Of a stretch of DNA of 64,000 nt, positions 62,972 to 64,000 are shown one piece after another. Source of the stretch: Sphingomonas sp. So64.6b (lineage in GTDB: Bacteria; Pseudomonadota; Alphaproteobacteria; Sphingomonadales; Sphingomonadaceae); NCBI RefSeq assembly GCF_014171475.1, contig NZ_CP048817.1, positions 4,804,501-4,868,500 on the forward strand, in the 5' to 3' direction. The number at the start of each line of letters is the position of its first letter. Position 1 is the stretch's first letter. The notes beneath the pieces were generated by a model. The model saw only the letters and a list, made by a program, of their open reading frames with translations, ran no database searches and was not told the origin of the DNA. A program made the position numbers and the translations under genes.

Positions 62972-64000
62972 GTGCACGACAAAACCGCAATTGCCGCTCC
63001 GGCACTTGCCACGCCCGAGAGCGGATACGGCATGTTGATCGATGGCGAGATCGTCGTCGGCGAAGCGTTCATCGAGGTGGTCAATCCGGCGACGGGCGAG
63101 CCTTTCGCGTTCGCACCCGATGCGACGCGAGCGCAACTGGACCGTGCTGTCGCTGCCGCTGCTCGCACCTTTCCGGCGTGGAGCGCGACACCGATCGATG
63201 AGCGCCGCACCGTCGTACATCGCATCGCCACGCGCTTGCGCGAACATGCCGAGGCGATCGGGGCGTTGCTGACCGCCGAGCAGGGCAAGCCGCTACGCGA
63301 CGCGATCGGCGAGGTGCGTCGCGCTGCCGACCACGTTGAGGCGCTGGTCGCGCTCGACATCTCGGGCCGCTTGCTGCGCGATGATGGGCGCGAGCGCGTA
63401 TGGATCCTGCACCGCCCGCTGGGCGTGGTCGGCGGCATCACCCCATGGAACGTGCCGATAATGCTGGCGATGGTGAAAGTCGCGCAAGCGTTGTACACCG
63501 GCAACACGCTGGTGCTGAAGCCGTCGCCGTTTACACCGCTCTCAACGCTGGCGGTCGGCCAGGTGATCGCCGATGTCGTGCCGCCCGGCGTGGTCAATTT
63601 CGTCAGCGGCGGAAACGATCTGGGCGCGTGGATCGCCAGTCATCCCGATATCGCCAAGATCAGCTTCACGGGATCGGTCGCGACCGGGCGGCGCGTGATG
63701 GAGAGCGCGGCCGGCACGTTCAAGCGGCTGACGCTGGAACTGGGCGGCAACGACCCCGCGATCGTGCTGCCCGATGTAGATATCGCCGCCGCGGCGGAAG
63801 GGATCGTTCGCAGCACTTTCGCCAATTGCGGCCAGGTTTGCATGGCGATCAAGCGGGTCTATCTTCATGCCTCGATCCGCGATGCGATGATCGCGGCGAT
63901 GGCAGAACGCGTGCGCGCGATCCGGATCGGGCCGGGCGACGATCCCGCCACCACGATGGGTCCCATCCAGAACCGCATGCAGTTCGAAAAGATTGCCGCA
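62972..64000 (+). CDS. Aromatic aldehyde dehydrogenase (copy 2), cut by the window end
   Basis: The first 343 residues of an aldehyde dehydrogenase, still open at base 64000. It starts at GTG 62972 with AAGGA eight bases upstream. Asn160 (TPWNVP), Glu257 (LELGGND) and Cys290 (NCGQVCMAIKRVY) are in place. It is closely related to copy 1 at 41468 (shared YTGNTLVLKPSP, GGNDLGAW, FTGSVATG and NCGQxCMAIKRVY blocks) but has an extra N-terminal stretch. It lies next to the side-chain module and would oxidise the aldehyde that a retro-aldol step releases. Confidence 0.88.
   Translation, partial: MHDKTAIAAPALATPESGYGMLIDGEIVVGEAFIEVVNPATGEPFAFAPDATRAQLDRAVAAAARTFPAWSATPIDERRTVVHRIATRLREHAEAIGALLTAEQGKPLRDAIGEVRRAADHVEALVALDISGRLLRDDGRERVWILHRPLGVVGGITPWNVPIMLAMVKVAQALYTGNTLVLKPSPFTPLSTLAVGQVIADVVPPGVVNFVSGGNDLGAWIASHPDIAKISFTGSVATGRRVMESAAGTFKRLTLELGGNDPAIVLPDVDIAAAAEGIVRSTFANCGQVCMAIKRVYLHASIRDAMIAAMAERVRAIRIGPGDDPATTMGPIQNRMQFEKIAA

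Overview
The window is GC-rich, densely coded alphaproteobacterial chromosome and most resembles a sphingomonad (Sphingomonas/Sphingobium/Novosphingobium type). This rests on two TonB-dependent receptors, a three-subunit pnt transhydrogenase, an EipA (DUF1134) gene, an lmo0937-type mini membrane protein, and a large set of genes resembling the lignin-aromatic enzymes of Sphingobium (LigW, LigX, LigJ, LigK, LigB/DesZ, FerA, FerB, FerC and LigV types). All assignments come from reading motifs; no database search was run.

Layout. (1) 1-9.1 kb is mostly housekeeping: the 3' end of folP, a DUF1772 protein, a HEAT protein, an AlkD-like repair protein, an NtrC-type response regulator, a tiny aa3-oxidase subunit IV, the pnt operon with a PH-domain gene inside it, a pseudo-receiver/winged-helix protein and tRNA-Val. 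(2) 9.2-17.1 kb is a MarR-controlled unit: divergent marR, TonB receptor, aromatic-acid-type MFS permease, TfdA-like 2-oxoglutarate dioxygenase, 2-hydroxyacid (glyoxylate) reductase and a glycerate-kinase-like protein. It looks like uptake and cleavage of an aryl-ether or similar acid with disposal of the glyoxylate or other two-carbon product. (3) 17.1-31.2 kb is mixed core and small genes: an XRE/S24-like regulator, MOSC, DUF2855, dapF, a glycine-zipper protein, an OmpA protein with 22 consecutive prolines, ugd, a VOC protein behind a perfect 20-bp inverted repeat, ygfZ, a dihydroorotase, a NADAR protein, DoxX and eipA.

(4) tRNA-Ser at 31.4 kb followed by a decayed IS256-family transposase marks a change to accessory DNA. 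(5) 32.4-64 kb is a continuous catabolic region for methoxylated or phenylpropanoid-type aromatics. It holds two Rieske oxygenases, a LigW-like decarboxylase, a feruloyl-CoA hydratase/lyase with its MarR regulator, a core MetE-like methyltransferase, a ThDP enzyme, two paralogous aldehyde dehydrogenases, a second MarR regulator, and a ring-cleavage operon (LigB-type dioxygenase, two RraA-family aldolases, LigJ-type hydratase). It also holds an HD protein with a permease, and a CoA-dependent side-chain module (NDP-forming acyl-CoA synthetase, enoyl-CoA hydratase, thiolase-like protein with a DUF35 partner, TonB receptor, SDR, a paired acyl-CoA dehydrogenase and an aldehyde dehydrogenase cut by the window end).

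The most interesting points are two. A related palindromic element (core G-T-T/A-G-N-N-T-A-N-GACAA) recurs in the intergenic regions of several catabolic units, which suggests one regulon. A thiolase-like/DUF35 pair lacks both the thiolase cysteine and the zinc-ribbon cysteines and sits next to hydratase, synthetase and a paired dehydrogenase; this may be a retro-aldol side-chain cleavage pathway separate from the FerB-type route in the same cluster.
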